Shown: positions 25,631 to 34,444 of the stretch, piece by piece
Position numbering within the stretch: the first letter of the stretch is position 1
Layout: each line of letters starts with the position of its first letter
Assembly: GCF_018343615.1 (NCBI RefSeq)
Contig: NZ_JAGYPI010000002.1
Coordinates: 267,562-331,561, forward strand
Length of the DNA stretch: 64,000 nucleotides
Direction: 5' to 3'
Source: Bacillus sp. FJAT-49736
GTDB lineage: Bacteria > Bacillota > Bacilli > Bacillales > Bacillaceae_C
The notes under the pieces: generated by a model
Told to the model about the DNA's origin: nothing
The model's input: only the letters and a program-made list of their open reading frames with translations
The model's database searches: none
Position numbers and translations under genes: made by a program

Positions 25631-28045
25631 ATGATTAAATATCTCAAGAGTCCACAAGAACGGACAATTAAAAAATATCAAAAAATTGTAGATAAAATAA
25701 ATTCACTAGAGCCGGAGTTTGAGAGATTATCAGACTCAGAGCTAAGAAATAAAACGGACGAATTTAAGAATATTCTAGCAAATAATGGAACAATCCATGA
25801 TATTACGGCAGAAGCATTTGCCGTGGTGCGAGAGGCTGCTAAAAGAGTTCTCGGCATGCGTCATTATGATGTTCAATTAATTGGCGGGCTTTCCTTATTA
25901 GAAGGAAATATATCTGAAATGCCAACGGGAGAAGGTAAAACACTAGTCGCTTCCCTTCCAAGTTATTTGCGGGCTCTTGAGGGGAAAGGCGTTCATGTTA
26001 TTACAGTGAACGAATACCTTGCAAAAAGAGATAAAGAAATCAACGGTAAAGTCCATGAATTTTTAGGATTGACCATCGGATTAAACCTTGCTGAAATGTC
26101 TCCTGTGGAAAAACAAGCAGCTTATGAAGCGGATATTACATATGGAATCGGTACGGAATTTGGTTTTGATTACTTAAGAGATCATATGATAATGGATGTG
26201 GAGCAGCGAGTACAAAGACCATATCATTTCGCCATCATTGATGAAGTGGATAGCATTCTTATTGATGAAGCCAAAACGCCTCTAATCATTGCCGGAAAAA
26301 CATCATTGAATTCCGAGCTATTTAAAATAGTTACTCAGGTTATTAAACGATTTAAAGTAGATATCGATTATAATCTTGATGTAGAAACAAAGGCTGTAAG
26401 CTTTACAGATGAAGGTATTACCAAAATTGAAAAAACATTTGGCATTGATAACCTGTACGATTTGACGCATCAAACACTATATCATTACATGATCCAATCC
26501 CTAAGGGCAGAAGTCGTATTCCGTAAAGATGTTGATTATATCGTTAAAGATGGAAAAATCGAACTGATTGATATGTTTACTGGCCGTATTTTAGAAGGTA
26601 GAAGCTTAAGCGACGGGCTGCACCAAGCAATTGAGGCAAAGGAAGGCTTGGAGCTGACAGATGAAAATAAGATGCAGGCTTCTATCACCATTCAAAATTA
26701 CTTCCGAATGTACCCTATTCTTTCTGGTATGACCGGTACCGCAAAATCGGAGGAAAAGGAATTTCAGCAAATATACGGAATGGATGTTATCCAGATTCCG
26801 ACCAATAAACCGAAAATAAGAGAAGATATGAATGACCTAGTCTTCGAAACGGCAGCACAAAAATACACTGCCATGACAAATGAAGTCATAAAAAGATATA
26901 GAAAAGGTCAACCAATCCTGATTGGGACTACTTCTATCGAACAATCGGAAATTGTCGCTGAATACTTAAATAAAGAAAAACTTCCTTTCCAGCTATTAAA
27001 TGCTAAAAGCGTAGAAAAGGAAGCGGAGCTTATTTCAAATGCAGGTCAGAAGGATCAAATCACTATCGCGACCAACATGGCCGGCCGTGGTACCGATATT
27101 ATGCTTGGTGATGGTGTTGCAGAACTTGGCGGACTTCATGTGATAGGTACGGAACGCCACGAAAGTAGACGGATTGACAATCAATTAAAGGGTCGTGCGG
27201 GCAGACAGGGAGATCCAGGTTCAAGCCAATTCTTCATTTCAATTGAGGATGAGATTATTCGCCGATTTGCACCGGAACAGCTTGAAAAATTCAAAAAGAC
27301 GATAAAAACAAATGACGAAGGGCTTATACTGAATAAAAACATTCTTGACTTTGTGGACCGTGTTCAAAAAATTTGTGAAGGCTCTAATTATTCTGCTCGG
27401 GAATATACGCTTAAATTAGATGATGTGGTAAATGAACAACGCAAAATTATCTATACATTGCGTAATAACCTTCTTGAAAACGAAGATCCTTTTGAGTATA
27501 TCCAATCGACACAACAAAGTATTTTTGACCATTATGTTGAAAAGTATTATCATACGGATGAGAAAGGGAAGCAAAATCTTCCCGAATTTCTTTCCAAGGT
27601 CAAGGAAATTTCCATTTTCGATGAATTAGAAGATGAGGAAATCGACTTTGAAGAACAGGAAGCGATCATGGAGCTTGCGAAAAAGCTTATGATGGAATCA
27701 AAAGAAACATTTGAAAAAATTTATGAGGATCAGCCATATTTTTATTTTGAATTAAATGAATCTATCTTACGTATTTTGGACCGCAATTGGATGCAGCATT
27801 TAGAGTACATGTCCCGTCTTAAAGAAGGAATAGGTCTGCGCGGCTACGGTCAGGAAGATCCGGTTATCACCTATCAAAAGGAAGGGTTAAGTATCTTTTC
27901 CTATACGTTTTACAATATGGAAGAAGAAGTATGTCAACTGGCAGCTTCCTATGTAAGAGATTATATTGCACCAGAAGATGAAGAAATAGATGAGATCGAA
28001 GAAATAGAAGATATCGAAATGTTTATCGATGAGGATGTTGAATAA
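25631..28045 (+). CDS. secA2: Accessory preprotein translocase ATPase SecA2
   Basis: An 804-residue SecA-family ATPase. Walker A is MPTGEGKTLVASLP (~97-110), followed by the DEAD-motor motif FAIIDEVDSILIDEAKTPLI, SGMTGTAKSEEKEF and the GRAGRQGDPGSSQFF arginine-finger region. It is shorter than housekeeping SecA and lacks the C-terminal zinc-binding SEC-C motif; instead it ends in an acidic tail rich in Glu, Asp and Ile. Together with the downstream SLAP-domain gene this is the SecA2-SlaP pair known from B. anthracis, where it promotes S-layer protein export. AAGGAGAG precedes the ATG. Confidence 0.93.
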   Translation: MIKYLKSPQERTIKKYQKIVDKINSLEPEFERLSDSELRNKTDEFKNILANNGTIHDITAEAFAVVREAAKRVLGMRHYDVQLIGGLSLLEGNISEMPTGEGKTLVASLPSYLRALEGKGVHVITVNEYLAKRDKEINGKVHEFLGLTIGLNLAEMSPVEKQAAYEADITYGIGTEFGFDYLRDHMIMDVEQRVQRPYHFAIIDEVDSILIDEAKTPLIIAGKTSLNSELFKIVTQVIKRFKVDIDYNLDVETKAVSFTDEGITKIEKTFGIDNLYDLTHQTLYHYMIQSLRAEVVFRKDVDYIVKDGKIELIDMFTGRILEGRSLSDGLHQAIEAKEGLELTDENKMQASITIQNYFRMYPILSGMTGTAKSEEKEFQQIYGMDVIQIPTNKPKIREDMNDLVFETAAQKYTAMTNEVIKRYRKGQPILIGTTSIEQSEIVAEYLNKEKLPFQLLNAKSVEKEAELISNAGQKDQITIATNMAGRGTDIMLGDGVAELGGLHVIGTERHESRRIDNQLKGRAGRQGDPGSSQFFISIEDEIIRRFAPEQLEKFKKTIKTNDEGLILNKNILDFVDRVQKICEGSNYSAREYTLKLDDVVNEQRKIIYTLRNNLLENEDPFEYIQSTQQSIFDHYVEKYYHTDEKGKQNLPEFLSKVKEISIFDELEDEEIDFEEQEAIMELAKKLMMESKETFEKIYEDQPYFYFELNESILRILDRNWMQHLEYMSRLKEGIGLRGYGQEDPVITYQKEGLSIFSYTFYNMEEEVCQLAASYVRDYIAPEDEEIDEIEEIEDIEMFIDEDVE

Positions 28046-28059
28046 TTAGGGGGATTAAT

Positions 28060-28935
28060 ATGTTATTTTCAGGAAAGAAGAAGCTCGGAAAAGATAGTAC
28101 CTTTTCTTCAAAGGAGTTATTGAATGAGGAAGCTCCTATCCAAAGTGATGAATTAGAAATAGAAACATCATTATCCCTTCCTCCTAATTGGGTGGACTCA
28201 CCTGAACAGGAATATGTGTTACGTTTTTTGAATAATGAATGTGCACCATTAAAGCCAAATCAAATTTCATTAGCTGGAATCGAGCATGTAGATGGGGAAA
28301 ACGGTGAGCTTACAATTACAGCATTTGTAAGAAGCAGCTTGGATAAGGCAATTAAGTTTGACCAAGTTGCCCTTGTTCTGCTTGGTACGGACGAAGAATT
28401 ATTAGCCCGAAAAACGTTTGATTTAAGTGGACTAGGTGAGCTGCCACCGCGCAGCAGCCGCCCTTGGCATTTTACTTTTGATGCTGATAGCATTGTTTCA
28501 GAAACAATTCCCCAAGAGGGCTGGAAGCTTGCTTTTGAATTAAAGCCTGAGCATAGACTTGATCTGGCAGAGACTTGGGAAAATAGCCTTCCTGAAACAG
28601 AGAAAGAAAAATTAAAGCAATTGATAGGAAATATGAATCCGCCAGGACCAGGCGAAGTAAATTTTATGGGCTTGCAAATTAAACATGCTGATAATGGCGA
28701 TTTACACGTAACGATACTCATACGTAATGGTGCCGATAAGAATATTTCTATTGAATCTCTTCCGCTTATTGTGGAGGACGCTGCTAGAGATATCGTTGCC
28801 CAAGGCGGTTTTCAGCTTTCTGAATTTGAAGTGAAGGCAAATACAAGCAAACCGTGGACATTTATTTTCCCAAAATCGCTTGTTTCTAAGAAAAATCCAG
28901 ATTTCTCCACTTGGAGAGTGTATCCACGTCAATAA
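28060..28935 (+). CDS. slaP: Accessory Sec system S-layer assembly protein (SlaP)
   Basis: A 291-residue cytoplasmic protein made of two related SLAP domains, roughly residues 50-150 and 175-288. Each begins near a Pro-rich NQISLAGIEHVDGENGELTI or GEVNFMGLQIKHADNGDLHV segment and ends in RPWHFTFDADSI or KPWTFIFPKSLV. In B. anthracis SlaP works with SecA2 in secretion of S-layer proteins. It starts 14 nt after secA2, with GGGGG upstream, so the two are one operon, ended by a strong terminator. Confidence 0.9.
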   Translation: MLFSGKKKLGKDSTFSSKELLNEEAPIQSDELEIETSLSLPPNWVDSPEQEYVLRFLNNECAPLKPNQISLAGIEHVDGENGELTITAFVRSSLDKAIKFDQVALVLLGTDEELLARKTFDLSGLGELPPRSSRPWHFTFDADSIVSETIPQEGWKLAFELKPEHRLDLAETWENSLPETEKEKLKQLIGNMNPPGPGEVNFMGLQIKHADNGDLHVTILIRNGADKNISIESLPLIVEDAARDIVAQGGFQLSEFEVKANTSKPWTFIFPKSLVSKKNPDFSTWRVYPRQ

Positions 28936-28938
28936 CAG

Positions 28939-28971
28939 TCAAAAGCCGGATATTAGATATCCGGCTTTTTT
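28939..28971. terminator. Bidirectional terminator after slaP
   Basis: AAAAGCCGGATA pairs with TATCCGGCTTTT and is followed by T on the plus strand. It also forms the 3' end of the convergent metallophosphatase frame, whose last codons and stop lie inside the hairpin. Confidence 0.93.
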
Positions 28972-30137
28972 GTTAGCTCTGCTTCTACTCGAATGTCCCT
29001 GCTTTCAATTTCATAATTTCGGATTGCTTTATTATGTGTATCTATAATTGCATTCTTTACTTCTTCATCAGATTTCACCGTCGGCTCAATCCCGTTTTTC
29101 GTTCGTTTAAAAATAGATCTGGCAGATGATTGTGAATGAATGACAGTCCATTGGCCATTTTTATATTCCAAAAGTAAATCAATAAGTCCTAAGTGACTTC
29201 CCCAGCTCCCTGCTTGTACGGCAGCAACACCATTAATGGTACCTCTTTTATTATCAATTCCAGGTACCCTTTTGTATTTCGATCGATCAGGAAAAACTTT
29301 ATGCGAATGTCCAAAAAGAATGGCATCTATGCCGGGAACCTTACTAAGAGGGTATACCGAATTTTCCTCATTTATGTTATACGGAGAAGTTAAACCGGTG
29401 TGTGCTAGAACGATTACAATATCAGCCCCTGCTTCCTTCATTCTTGGCACGAGTTCTTCCGCTGTAGCCGTAATATCCCTTACTCTTACACGTCCACCAA
29501 GAGCTCTTTTTTCCCAATCCATCACTTTCGGCGTGACAAATCCGATTACACCAACCTTTAAATGATGACGGAAACCATTAATATCGGTTACTTTTTTATC
29601 TAAAATCATATATGGATTAAAATAATGAATATCATTAATGCCAATGTTATCATGGTCTTCGATGTACATATTCGCATTTACATATGGGAAGTTCGCTCCT
29701 TTAATGGATGCTTGCAAAAAGGGGAATCCGTAATGAAAATCATGATTTCCAAAGGTTGCTGCATCATATCCCAACAAATTCATTGCCTTATAAATTGGAT
29801 GCGTCTCCCCTAGTAGGACCTTCCCTTCCCTCGCTACATAATTGGTTAAAACATTACCCTGAAGTAAATCTCCGTTATCGAATAAGAGAGTATTTAGAAC
29901 CTCCCTACGTGCCTGCTTTATAAGAGTAGATGTCCGAACAAGCCCATATTCATTTGTATATCTGCCTCTTAAATAGTCGTAATTCAAAATATGACCATGT
30001 ATATCCGTCGTTTCTAGGATCCGTAAATGGACAATGGATGATGTTGATAATTCTTCTGCCAATGACGGGCGATTGGTATTAGAAAAAATGATAAAGAAAA
30101 TCAACAGCACTGCCATAAGCATTCTTCGTATAGTCAA
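28953..30137 (-). CDS. Secreted metallophosphatase (UshA/CpdB-like), lacking the C-terminal domain
   Basis: An exported calcineurin-like phosphoesterase. Signal peptide MLMAVLLIFFIIFSN is followed by ETTDIHGHILNYDY, FDNGDLLQGN, ATFGNHDFHYG, VLAHTG and LFGHSHKVFP, the metal-binding motifs of the 5'-nucleotidase / 2',3'-cyclic phosphodiesterase family. The frame ends just after the metallophosphatase domain. The ~250-residue C-terminal nucleotidase domain usual in this family is missing, and the last residues (KKPDI) are encoded by the slaP terminator hairpin. The gene is probably truncated but may still be active. The start is uncertain: TTG 30137 lies downstream of GGAGGGGG; the frame is open to 30212. 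Confidence 0.8.
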   Translation of the reverse strand: MTIRRMLMAVLLIFFIIFSNTNRPSLAEELSTSSIVHLRILETTDIHGHILNYDYLRGRYTNEYGLVRTSTLIKQARREVLNTLLFDNGDLLQGNVLTNYVAREGKVLLGETHPIYKAMNLLGYDAATFGNHDFHYGFPFLQASIKGANFPYVNANMYIEDHDNIGINDIHYFNPYMILDKKVTDINGFRHHLKVGVIGFVTPKVMDWEKRALGGRVRVRDITATAEELVPRMKEAGADIVIVLAHTGLTSPYNINEENSVYPLSKVPGIDAILFGHSHKVFPDRSKYKRVPGIDNKRGTINGVAAVQAGSWGSHLGLIDLLLEYKNGQWTVIHSQSSARSIFKRTKNGIEPTVKSDEEVKNAIIDTHNKAIRNYEIESRDIRVEAELTKKPDI

Positions 30138-30212
30138 AATAAACTTCACCCCCTCCACATAAATAAGTTTTGGATTAATAGTTTTTGCAGGAAGTATATG
30201 TATCATTCGCAT

Positions 30213-30561
30213 TTAATACATTCTTATCGTTTCTATGTTTCTATGACTTTTTTCCCAATTACCATCCAAAAAACTAGTTTTTTCAGCTAATTTCTACAAA
30301 TACTTACAATCTCCTATTTTTCGAAATCAGAAATATGTTAGAATAATTTAGTAGATTAATAAGGCTCTTTTCTTATATAATGTTGCTTTTGTAGTCTAAT
30401 ACTTTCAAAACATTCTAATTGGGTTAAGAATCAATCATCTTTTAAAGAAAAGATGCCCAGAAACTAACCCATTATTAGGATTTATAGCAATGTACGAAGG
30501 CAGTAATTTATACGAAAACAGCAATTATTAGCTACCAATTTTATAATTTAGGGGGGATTCC
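30213..30561. other. Divergent intergenic region before the glucosaminidase gene
   Basis: About 350 nt separate the metallophosphatase (minus) and glucosaminidase (plus) genes. No gene is visible. It holds the structured segment at 30421-30470 and must hold both promoters. Confidence 0.6.
30421..30470 (+). promoter_or_regulatory. Structured leader element upstream of the glucosaminidase gene
   Basis: GGGTTA (30421-30426) pairs with TAACCC (30465-30470). Inside, CATCTTTT (30436-30443) and AAAAGATG (30448-30455) form a perfect 8-bp hairpin with loop AAAG. The two 9-nt internal strands are AGAATCAAT and CCCAGAAAC. It could be a regulatory RNA fold in the 5' leader, 91 nt before the ATG. It matches no riboswitch class I can recall. 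Confidence 0.45.
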
Positions 30562-32859
30562 ATGCAAACAACAAAGAAAATAGGTAGGTTTCTTGTAGCT
30601 TTCTTGCTGCTTCTATCTATTTTTCCAGTTGTCGGTAAAGCAGAGACAAATGAGCAAATAGTCCAAACAAATAACACTAGTAAGGCTATAGTTGTAGCGG
30701 ACCAAAATGGATCAGATTCTGTTAATCTTTGGTCAGAGGATTCGGAGGATAGTAGTATTCTTACAACAATCCCTTCATCATCAGAAGTTACAATTATAGA
30801 AAAGGGTACCGAATTCTCAAAGGTTATGTATAATGACCCTAATTCACAAGAATCTGTGACAGGGTTCATTAAAAATGATTGTTTGGTGAATCAGGAACAA
30901 AACAATACGGAGACTGATACCTCTAAGCAGGATGATCAGTCAAAAATAAAGAATGAACCTGTACAAAAGGCAAGAATTCTAGCTCCTAGCAAGGATACTA
31001 AAGAAGCTGCAAGTGCTTCTGATCTAGAATCTTCCAAAGATGCAAGTAATCAGACATCCACTATTAAGACATTTGTTGCCAAAGCATCCATAGACACAGC
31101 TTATCAAGTGCGAAGGGGAATTGCTTTAAATAGCACAACAAATGTTTATTCCTCGCAAGACGCAAATGGAAGTATCCTGAAAAGCTATCCTGAAGGATCT
31201 ATATTAAAATATAATGTTCCAGTGGCAGCGTTTTACGAATGTACCGTTATTATTAACGGAGTAGCAACAACAGGTTATATAAATGCTAGCGATGTGGAAA
31301 TCACAGAAGATTCCCAGCCATTCTTATACGGAACTAGTCTAGCTAGTCCAACTAATATTTATTCTGAGCCGTCAACGGATTCAACCGTAATCAAAAGCTA
31401 TTCTCAAGGATCTACCTTGAAAATGAAAGCGCCAATCTATGATTGGTATAGTTGTACGGTTATTATCAATGGCACTGCGATGACAGGCTACATTAGTGCA
31501 TCCGATGTGGAAGACGTTGTTGACAATCAACAATCTAAGAGAGGTATTGGATTAAACAGTCCAACAGCAATTTACTCAAAAGCCTCCACTACATCAAAAG
31601 TAATAAAAAAATATGATGAAGGAAGTATTTTAGCATATAAAACCTTCACCTCTGATTGGTATGAATGTACAGTGTACATAAATGGACAGGCAACTACCGG
31701 TTACATTAGTGCGTACGATGTAGAGGAAATTACTACGTCTCCGGTAACTTTAAGAGGAATCGGCAGATATACACAAACAAATGTTTATACGAAGGCTTCC
31801 TCTAGTTCTAAATCATTAAAAACATATGCACAAGGTGCTGTATTGAAATACACAACCTTTACAGCTGATTGGTACGTAGCTACTGTCTATATTAAAGGAA
31901 AAGCAACGCAAGGTTATATTGAAGCAAGTGATGTAGAAAATGCGGTATCCCCACAGCAATCATTGAAGGGGATTGCCCAAAAGAGCCCAACTGTCATCTA
32001 CTCTGGGCCAGCTACAAGTACAAAGGTGCTAAAAAGCTATAGCAAATTCACCATTCTTTCCTACAAAACATTTACATCGAACTGGTATGAATGTGTCGTA
32101 TATATTAATGGTGTAGCAACTAACGGCTATATTCGTAAAAGCGATGTCAGCATTCAAAAGCTAACCAACTATAACCTAAGCCTTTCCGATGCCGTTGCGA
32201 TGCAAATGAAGGCTAGCCCTAAGGCAGACGGTCAAGGAAAAGTGAATGCAACAGCAGCCCAAGTTGCATATTATATGGATCCGACCAATTTCTCTCAAGG
32301 TTCTACGGATTATTATCAGTTCCTTATTCTATCCAGCTACGCCGGAACAGATGCAAAAGAGCTGAATAATAATATTTTAAAGGGAAAAGGTGTTCTTGCA
32401 GGACATGGGCAGGCTTTTATTACGGCCGCAAAAACATATAATATTAGTGAATTATATTTAATTAGCCATTCCTTCTTAGAGACGGGCAATGGAACAAGTG
32501 CATTAGCTAAAGGTGTTAAAATCAATGGCAAAACGGTCTATAACGTATATGGCATCGGAGCATACGATAGTAACCCTACTCAACTCGGTGCCCAATATGC
32601 ATATGATCATGGATGGACATCGATTGATAAAGCCATTATTGAAGGTGCACAATTTGTTTCTGCTAACTATATTAACAATGGACAAGACACATTGTATAAA
32701 ATGCGTTGGAACCCAGATGCGATGGCGACCTTAAACAGAGCAAACCATCAATATGCAACAGATGTAGGCTGGGCAGTAAAACAAACTTCAACCTTAGCAA
32801 TGCTCTATAATCAATTAACAAAATTCACATTACTATATGAAGTTCCAGTTTATCTATAA
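30562..32859 (+). CDS. Secreted N-acetylglucosaminidase with SH3-like repeats
   Basis: A 765-residue autolysin. Signal peptide (residues 1-27, LVAFLLLLSIFPVVGKAE) is followed by one diverged SH3-like segment, a Ser/Lys/Asp linker, then five ~80-residue SH3-like wall-binding repeats. Each begins RGIxLNSxTxVYS-type and ends GYIxASDVE. The last ~220 residues are a GH73/LytD-like glucosaminidase with ISHSFLETGNGTSALAKG (catalytic Glu) and VYGIGAYDSNPTQLGAQYAY. It cleaves peptidoglycan glycan strands. It lies near secA2-slaP, so it is a candidate accessory-Sec or S-layer-linked hydrolase; that is inference. GGGGGG precedes the ATG. Its terminator is split by an insertion sequence. Confidence 0.93.
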   Translation: MQTTKKIGRFLVAFLLLLSIFPVVGKAETNEQIVQTNNTSKAIVVADQNGSDSVNLWSEDSEDSSILTTIPSSSEVTIIEKGTEFSKVMYNDPNSQESVTGFIKNDCLVNQEQNNTETDTSKQDDQSKIKNEPVQKARILAPSKDTKEAASASDLESSKDASNQTSTIKTFVAKASIDTAYQVRRGIALNSTTNVYSSQDANGSILKSYPEGSILKYNVPVAAFYECTVIINGVATTGYINASDVEITEDSQPFLYGTSLASPTNIYSEPSTDSTVIKSYSQGSTLKMKAPIYDWYSCTVIINGTAMTGYISASDVEDVVDNQQSKRGIGLNSPTAIYSKASTTSKVIKKYDEGSILAYKTFTSDWYECTVYINGQATTGYISAYDVEEITTSPVTLRGIGRYTQTNVYTKASSSSKSLKTYAQGAVLKYTTFTADWYVATVYIKGKATQGYIEASDVENAVSPQQSLKGIAQKSPTVIYSGPATSTKVLKSYSKFTILSYKTFTSNWYECVVYINGVATNGYIRKSDVSIQKLTNYNLSLSDAVAMQMKASPKADGQGKVNATAAQVAYYMDPTNFSQGSTDYYQFLILSSYAGTDAKELNNNILKGKGVLAGHGQAFITAAKTYNISELYLISHSFLETGNGTSALAKGVKINGKTVYNVYGIGAYDSNPTQLGAQYAYDHGWTSIDKAIIEGAQFVSANYINNGQDTLYKMRWNPDAMATLNRANHQYATDVGWAVKQTSTLAMLYNQLTKFTLLYEVPVYL

Positions 32860-32862
32860 AAG

Positions 32863-32878
32863 AAAACGACAAAGGCTA
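32863..32878 (+). terminator. Left arm of the split glucosaminidase terminator
   Basis: AAAACGACAAAGGCTA is the left arm of a perfect 16-bp stem. Its partner TAGCCTTTGTCGTTTT is now at 34331-34346, beyond the insertion sequence. The original loop was TAA. The arms are 1.45 kb apart, so terminator function is probably lost. Confidence 0.9.
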
Positions 32879-32917
32879 TAATGAAGTGACCCCAAAAAGT
32901 TAGACACGGTTATTTCA

Positions 32918-33727
32918 TTAGGCAGCTTGCTCAAAATGAGTTCGGTATTGTACCGGACTCATTTTTAATTTTGCCTTCATCCGTTTCGTATTATAATATT
33001 CGATATATATTTTTAATTCTAGTTTAAAATGTCCTACACTTTCAAATTCCTTATAGTAAAGGAATTCTGATTTCAGTATCCCGAAAAAGTTCTCCATCAC
33101 AGAGTTGTCGTAACAGTTTCCTTTACGAGACATACTTTGTTTTATTCCCCTTGCTTGAAGCTGATGGCGGTATTGTTTCATTTGATAGTGCCAGCCTTGA
33201 TCTGAATGCATCAGTAGTTGGTGCTCTTCCGGTAGGCGTTCTAATGCTTTCTCTAACATGTCCGATACTAATGAATACGTTGGTCGAGAGCCGATGGTAT
33301 ACGTTATAATCTCACGATTAAATAAATCTAATACAGGCGATAAATACAGCTTTTCTCCAAATAATTTAAATTCCGTAATATCTGTCACCCATTTTTCGTT
33401 TGGGGCGTCCGCTGTAAATTGACGGTCTAAATGATTCGGCGCAATTTTACCGACAGTACCTTTATAAGATATATATTTTTTCATACGTACAAGGCATTTT
33501 AACCCTAGCTCTTTCATGATACGCTGAACCTTCTTATGATTCACTTTCTTCCCACGATTCGCTAGCTCATCACGAATACGACGGTAACCATAACGATCTT
33601 CGTGTTCTTCATAAATCGCTTTAATTTCTACTTTTAAATCGGCATCTGGATCAGGCTTATTCATTCGTTTCACTAAGTCATAATACGTGCTACGTGGAAT
33701 GCCAGCGAGCTTTACAAGTGCTTTCAC
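32918..33727 (-). CDS. IS3-family transposase OrfB (integrase catalytic domain)
   Basis: DDE transposase: WVTDITEF (first Asp), LLMHSDQGWHYQM (second Asp) and NCYDNSVMENFFGILKSE (Glu), after an HTH_21 segment (DRYGYRRIRDELANRGKKVNHKKV). The same frame is open upstream of the GTG at 33727 through DKAQIVYELRHKYSV. That is the normal OrfB N-terminus reached by -1 frameshifting at the A5 run at 33781-33785, so the functional product is an OrfAB fusion. Confidence 0.95.
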   Translation of the reverse strand: MKALVKLAGIPRSTYYDLVKRMNKPDPDADLKVEIKAIYEEHEDRYGYRRIRDELANRGKKVNHKKVQRIMKELGLKCLVRMKKYISYKGTVGKIAPNHLDRQFTADAPNEKWVTDITEFKLFGEKLYLSPVLDLFNREIITYTIGSRPTYSLVSDMLEKALERLPEEHQLLMHSDQGWHYQMKQYRHQLQARGIKQSMSRKGNCYDNSVMENFFGILKSEFLYYKEFESVGHFKLELKIYIEYYNTKRMKAKLKMSPVQYRTHFEQAA

Positions 33728-33753
33728 CGAATATTTATGCCTTAACTCATAGA

Positions 33754-34272
33754 CTATTTGCGCTTTGTCTTGTTTGGTGATTTTTCCTTGTTTTGAACTA
33801 AGGCATTCAACTTTTTTAGATACTCGTTTTCCATTTCAAGCTGTTTAATACGCGCTTCTAATGCTTCAACAGAACCTTCAGCTAGTGCTTGTTTTGGTTG
33901 TTTATTTGACTCGTTTTTCATGGATGGACGCCCCTTTTTCTTTGACTGAAGGGAATCAATACCTTGTGTTTCGAGTTGATTTTTCCAAACAAGAATACTA
34001 GAAGGTGCAGGAATATTAAATATAGCTGCTGTTTGGGTTAAGGATGCGCCATTTTCAGTCATAAAATTTAGTACATCCAGTTTAAACTGTTGTGTATAAC
34101 TTGTACATTGTTTAATAAAAGCTTCTACCCCATTATGTTCAAATTGCTTCACCCATTTATAGATGTGTCTAAAATCTAGCCCTAGAGATTTTCCGATTTC
34201 TCTGTAACTCTCATTCCCATTTAAATAACGAGTAACAGCTTGTAATTTTTCTTCTGCATTAAATTTCGCCAT
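33754..34272 (-). CDS. IS3-family transposase OrfA (helix-turn-helix)
   Basis: A 172-residue DNA-binding subunit with two HTH segments (KLQAVTRYLNGNESYREIGK and FKLDVLNFMTENGASLTQTA) and a C-terminal leucine-zipper-like helix (VEALEARIKQLEMENEYLKKL). ATG 34272 is preferred: it lies 9 nt after GGGGTG, which belongs to an inverted copy of the right terminal repeat. Near its end GAAAAATC allows a -1 shift into the orfB frame. Confidence 0.92.
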   Translation of the reverse strand: MAKFNAEEKLQAVTRYLNGNESYREIGKSLGLDFRHIYKWVKQFEHNGVEAFIKQCTSYTQQFKLDVLNFMTENGASLTQTAAIFNIPAPSSILVWKNQLETQGIDSLQSKKKGRPSMKNESNKQPKQALAEGSVEALEARIKQLEMENEYLKKLNALVQNKEKSPNKTKRK

Positions 34273-34330
34273 AAAAAAATACACCCCAATTGTTAGATTA
34301 CGTGTCTAACAATTGGGGTGCAGTTCATAA

Positions 34331-34346
34331 TAGCCTTTGTCGTTTT
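34331..34346 (+). terminator. Right arm of the split glucosaminidase terminator
   Basis: TAGCCTTTGTCGTTTT complements 32863-32878 exactly and is followed by further T. Before insertion the arms were joined by the 3-nt loop TAA. Confidence 0.9.
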
Positions 34347-34444
34347 TAATAGATTTTTAATGTACTGTCATCGCATGAAATTAAATAATTTTGCTGCTCA
34401 CCTGGTATAAAAGCTCATTCATATGAACTTCTCTATAACAAGGA

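Larger units (their letters stand above)
32882..34327 (-). mobile_element. IS3-family (IS150 group) insertion sequence
   Basis: A 1446-bp element with 26-bp imperfect terminal inverted repeats: the left end begins TGAAGTGACCCC, the right end (inverted) TGAACTGCACCCC, and both run into GTTAGACAC. Flanking TAA at 32879-32881 and 34328-34330 is a 3-bp target duplication, normal for this family. It encodes orfA and orfB with a -1 frameshift region between them and no internal disruption, so it looks intact and recent. Confidence 0.95.

Noticed and set aside
28260-28721. 153-codon open frame antisense to slaP
   Set aside because: slaP has clear two-domain homology, and the antisense protein is compositionally odd (Ser/Phe-rich) with no start signal.
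30421-30470. Known riboswitch (preQ1, SAM-II, c-di-GMP or fluoride class)
   Set aside because: None of their conserved sequence blocks is present; only the stems are clear.
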